Below, one piece after another: positions 61,389 through 64,000 of a DNA stretch of 64,000 bases. The translations under genes and the position numbers were made by a program. The stretch comes from Chitinophaga caseinilytica (GTDB taxonomy: Bacteria > Bacteroidota > Bacteroidia > Chitinophagales > Chitinophagaceae). The notes under the pieces are model-generated. The model ran no database searches and was not told the origin of the DNA. It saw only the letters and a list, made by a program, of their open reading frames with translations. The stretch covers positions 5,315,001 through 5,379,000 of the forward strand of contig NZ_CP150096.1 of assembly GCF_038396765.1 (NCBI RefSeq). Reading direction: 5' to 3'. How positions within the stretch are numbered: the first letter of the stretch is position 1; each line of letters opens with the position of its first letter.

Positions 61389-62465
61389 CTACATCACAAA
61401 ACCGCTGATAGTGATGTGGACGGAGCTGTTGAACGCATTGGTCAGCAGGTAGGCCGATTGCGTGAAGGTCCCTTCTTTCGCCGCTTTGTAAGTCAGGCTG
61501 ACCACGGTTTCCTCGCCTGGCAGGATGGGCTTTTTGGGCCAATCTGCCGAAGTGCAGGTGCATCCCACACGCAAATCACGGATCAGGAGGGGCTTACTGC
61601 CGATGTTCCTTATTTTGAAAGTGGCTTTGGGGCTTTTGTTACGGCCTACTTCGCCGATATCGATTTTTGTTTCGTTGATGGCTACGTAGGGATCGTCGTA
61701 TTGATCATAGCTGGAATCGAGCTGGAATTTGAGCTCGGCGCGCAGCGGAGCGTAGAGCATGGCTTCCATCGGGCCTTTCCGGGAAAGGGCGCTGTCGGCG
61801 AACCGGCGGGCCTGGGAGCTGTCGCCCAGTTTATCATGGAGCCTCGACAGCAGGTAGTAATTAAAGAAATAAGCCTGATCGGGAATGGATTGCCCGATGC
61901 CGGACAGCGCCCTGCGCATGCGGGCGGAATCGGGTTGGTTATGCAGGGCCATGTATCCGTCGAATCCTGCGGCGAGCGTGCGCACGAGGGTGTCGTGCCC
62001 GAAGGGGAGCTTGGTGCGGCTGTGGCGGAAAAGGGCGGTATCGTTAGGGTTGATGAGGGCCCTGGCGGCGAGGTCCTTTATTTTCCCTGCATTGCCGTTT
62101 CTGATGATGGTCAGGAGCTTGCCATCGGGTGTGAAGAGCAGCGTGATGGGATAGGCTTTTTCGTAGAGCCATTGGTCCAGCCATTGATTTTGGGGCTCCA
62201 TGGCATTGAAGCGGAAGACGGTGTACTGGCCGAATACCTCGCGGAAATCATCTTCACGATTGGCGGCCTGCATCAATTTATCGCAGGAAGGGCAATTATC
62301 ATAGGTTACGATCGCCATCAGGTGTTTCTTTTCCGCTGCGGCGGCATGAAGGGCTTCGCTCATGGAGCCAGACCTGATAGACATTTCACGGGGAGTACGG
62401 GAACAGGAAAGCTGGGTCAGACATAGCGCCACGGCCAGTCCTTGACATAGGGACAACATTCTCAT
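61389..62465 (-). CDS. Thioredoxin-like + DUF1573 lipoprotein
   Basis: A 358-residue lipoprotein with lipobox QLSC (Cys21). The N-terminal half is thioredoxin-like with a CPSC redox pair in VTYDNCPSCDKLMQ and a cis-Pro-like AYPITLLFTPDG. A helical middle follows. The C-terminal ~105 residues are a DUF1573 domain (ATFKIRNIGSKPLLIRDLRVGCTCTS, PILPGEETVVSL in parts). The fused layout suggests an extracytoplasmic thiol protein; targets are not known. It is the only gene on its strand before the FBPase. Confidence 0.87.
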   Translation of the reverse strand: MRMLSLCQGLAVALCLTQLSCSRTPREMSIRSGSMSEALHAAAAEKKHLMAIVTYDNCPSCDKLMQAANREDDFREVFGQYTVFRFNAMEPQNQWLDQWLYEKAYPITLLFTPDGKLLTIIRNGNAGKIKDLAARALINPNDTALFRHSRTKLPFGHDTLVRTLAAGFDGYMALHNQPDSARMRRALSGIGQSIPDQAYFFNYYLLSRLHDKLGDSSQARRFADSALSRKGPMEAMLYAPLRAELKFQLDSSYDQYDDPYVAINETKIDIGEVGRNKSPKATFKIRNIGSKPLLIRDLRVGCTCTSADWPKKPILPGEETVVSLTYKAAKEGTFTQSAYLLTNAFNSSVHITISGFVM

Positions 62466-62630
62466 TTTACGTAATGGTTGGTTAGGGTAATCGAATTGCG
62501 TATCGTATATGACTCTAAACTATAATATATGACTGCGACAATTTTGCAGTGGGATTTTTTGTGGAAAGATGAAGGGAAAGGTTATTTGAGTGGTTTACGT
62601 AAGATTATTGCGTGATACTTTAACGGAAAC

Positions 62631-62852
62631 AGGGAGGCTCGATTTACGTTGGATGCCTTGCTCGCCGGCGTCGGGCTCACCATGTCTTTGTTCATTACCG
62701 GCCTCGTCTTCAACGATCCGGAAATGTTCGACCAGTCGACATACCGCATCCTGCCGGCTTCGGTAATTTCGGGCGTAGCCGGGATCGTTTGGCTGCGGGA
62801 ACCGCGAAAGCATTCGAAACATTGGTATTGCATCATAGCCCGGGACAGGTGA
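62631..62852 (+). pseudogene. C-terminal remnant of NhaA Na+/H+ antiporter
   Basis: A frame open from 62616, just after a stop, encodes LDALLAGVGLTMSLFITGLVF and then SVISGVAGIVWLRE. This matches the last two helices of NhaA, where the GxGFTMSLFI pattern is diagnostic. Nothing of the preceding ten helices is present, and the upstream bases carry an in-frame stop at 62613. No start codon gives a plausible protein. It is a decayed or truncated copy, and nothing indicates expression. Confidence 0.62.
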
Positions 62853-62869
62853 TGAATGCCGGGGAACAT

Positions 62870-63889
62870 TCAATTATCCTCCGGGGCACAAAGCATACAA
62901 TCACCTAACGCATCCATCATTTCCCGGCTCCCCGCGAAGAAAGGGGTCCGTTGGTGCAGCGTGGTGGGCTGGATATCGAGAATGGATTGTTTTCCGTCGG
63001 TAGCCGCACCTCCTGCTATTTCGAGGATAAAGGCGAAGGGGTTGCATTCATACAGCAACCGTAATTTCCCGCCGGGTTTGCCGGCAGTGCCGGGGTACAT
63101 GAAAATGCCACCTTTGAGCAGATTGCGGTGCATGTCGGCCACCATGCTCCCGCTGTAGCGCTGGGAGTAGGGGCCACCCTCCTGCTGATCCTTTTGCTGG
63201 CATTGGTCGATATACTTCCGCACGCCTGTTTCAAACTCGAAGAAATTGCCGTGGTTAACGGAATAGATCGTTCCCTGCGCGGGGCATTTGATATCGGGAT
63301 GGCTCAGGCAGAATTCACCGATAGATGGGTCCAGCGTAAAGCCGTTCACGCCGCGGCGCGTGGCGTACACCAGCATGGTGGAGGAGCCGTAAATAATGTA
63401 TCCCGCGGCGATCTGGCTCCTGCCCTGCTGCAGGAAATCTGCCTGGGTGGCCGCCGTGCCCCTTTCGGAAACACGGCGGTACACGCCGAAAATCGTACCG
63501 ATCGAAATATTTACATCGATGTTGCTGCTGCCGTCCAGCGGATCGATGAGGCACACGTATTTGGATTGCCGGCTGATTTCATCGTCAAAAGCGATAAAAT
63601 CGTCCATCTCCTCACTTCCTACACCTGCGCAGCTAATCCCCCGCTGCAACACATCCGTGAAATGCCCGTTGGCATACACATCCAGTTTCTTCACTTCTTC
63701 GCCCTGGACGTTCATCCTGCCCGTATCTCCTAAAATATCGACCAGCCCTGCCTTATTCACTTCCACATTCACCCGCTTGGCGGCCAGGCCGATATCGCGC
63801 AGCAATCCGCTCAATTCGCCCGTGGCGCTCGGGAATCGCTTCAATTGCTGGATGGTAAACTCGTCCAGCGTCAGTATACTTCGGTTCAT
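62870..63889 (-). CDS. fbp: Class 1 fructose-1,6-bisphosphatase
   Basis: A 339-residue FBPase. Metal and substrate motifs are clear: SEEMDDFI (metal-binding Glu), [21 protein letters not shown] in parts, [40 protein letters not shown] in parts and [14 protein letters not shown]. It hydrolyses fructose-1,6-bisphosphate to fructose-6-phosphate in gluconeogenesis in the cytoplasm. Length is normal. The stop lies 17 bases past the end of the nhaA remnant, on the other strand. Confidence 0.96.
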   Translation of the reverse strand: MNRSILTLDEFTIQQLKRFPSATGELSGLLRDIGLAAKRVNVEVNKAGLVDILGDTGRMNVQGEEVKKLDVYANGHFTDVLQRGISCAGVGSEEMDDFIAFDDEISRQSKYVCLIDPLDGSSNIDVNISIGTIFGVYRRVSERGTAATQADFLQQGRSQIAAGYIIYGSSTMLVYATRRGVNGFTLDPSIGEFCLSHPDIKCPAQGTIYSVNHGNFFEFETGVRKYIDQCQQKDQQEGGPYSQRYSGSMVADMHRNLLKGGIFMYPGTAGKPGGKLRLLYECNPFAFILEIAGGAATDGKQSILDIQPTTLHQRTPFFAGSREMMDALGDCMLCAPEDN

Positions 63890-63923
63890 TACGTTCCTTC
63901 AAATATTAATATGCAATCTTTCG

Positions 63924-64000
63924 TTACTTGATGGCCAGCAGCCGCGCCTTCACCCGGTCCAAAAATCCGCGCGGAGCAAACGGAAGCGGGAAAGCCGGCT
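63924..64000 (-). CDS. C-terminal end of a gene cut by the window edge
   Basis: Reading from the window edge on the minus strand gives about 24 residues ending GFLDRVKARLLAIK and a TAA stop at 63924-63926. It is in the same direction as the FBPase gene, 34 bases upstream of its start, and may be in the same operon. Too short to identify. Confidence 0.5.
   Translation of the reverse strand, partial: PAFPLPFAPRGFLDRVKARLLAIK

Noticed and set aside
61362..62426. Open frame of 354 codons on the plus strand
   Set aside because: Antisense to the thioredoxin-DUF1573 gene; no family features.
62582..62869. Minus-strand frame of 95 codons next to fbp
   Set aside because: It is antisense to the nhaA remnant, which matches a known family; the minus frame does not.
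1..64000. CRISPR arrays, insertion sequences, rRNA genes, phage genes
   Set aside because: No regularly spaced repeats, transposase or integrase domains, rRNA segments or phage structural genes were seen.

Overview
The window looks like chromosome from a GC-rich member of the Bacteroidota, most likely Chitinophagaceae and plausibly Chitinophaga. The evidence is a SusC/SusD pair with its own ECF sigma factor and FecR anti-sigma, several promoters of the Bacteroidota form TTG-N20-TAnnTTTG, many lipoproteins with short lipoboxes, and families typical of the phylum (GH92, DUF3667, FtsX-type permease with a PadR regulator, AraC regulators with a membrane N-terminus). This assignment is from gene content only; no search was run.

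Layout. 0-11.9 kb: mostly housekeeping and stress genes (methyltransferase, S41 protease, VOC protein, large lipoprotein, DHA2 efflux pump, DbpA-like helicase) and a four-gene two-component operon joined by ATGA overlaps. 12.1-16.2 kb: a lipoprotein, then a three-gene cluster of unknown function (a protein with an LNPQPLPPG motif, a protein with decapeptide repeats, and a frameshifted HExxH protein). 16.3-21.4 kb: an unusual two-gene operon, a GH2-like lipoprotein followed by a 1244-residue fusion of a membrane GT2 synthase, a GH26-like domain and a second GH2-like barrel that has lost its catalytic residues. 21.7-27.5 kb: a stretch visibly richer in A+T, with a serine hydrolase, two AraC regulators and a GH92 mannosidase, next to tRNA-Lys(UUU). 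27.8-34.2 kb: a stand-alone domain of an RluA-like pseudouridine synthase, VOC, DUF3667, a PadR/permease pair and a HAD phosphatase. 34.7-36.8 kb: a putative sulfur-oxidation operon (Tat-exported protein, TsdA-like dihaem cytochrome, DsrE-like protein). 44.7-36.8 kb on the minus strand: sigma, FecR, SusC, SusD, phosphoesterase. The FecR carries two tandem DUF4974-like domains while its SusC lacks the STN domain.

45-58.5 kb holds many small metabolic and regulatory genes. Among them is an HxlR-centred module in which a 32-bp perfect palindrome and a related 30-bp site mark the promoters around HxlR and an imine-reductase-like gene. There are also a serine-hydrolase-fold lipoprotein lacking its catalytic Ser and Lys, and a RidA-like lipoprotein lacking its key Arg. 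58.5-62.9 kb is accessory: a small secreted protein, a TetR regulator, a frameshifted DUF1266 gene, a peritrophin-A/CBM14 chitin-binding miniprotein, a thioredoxin-DUF1573 lipoprotein and a C-terminal remnant of nhaA. The window ends with class 1 fructose-bisphosphatase and the tail of one more gene.

Caveat: both frameshifts sit in short homopolymers (C5 and A6) and both are explained by one missing base, so assembly error is as likely as true gene decay.
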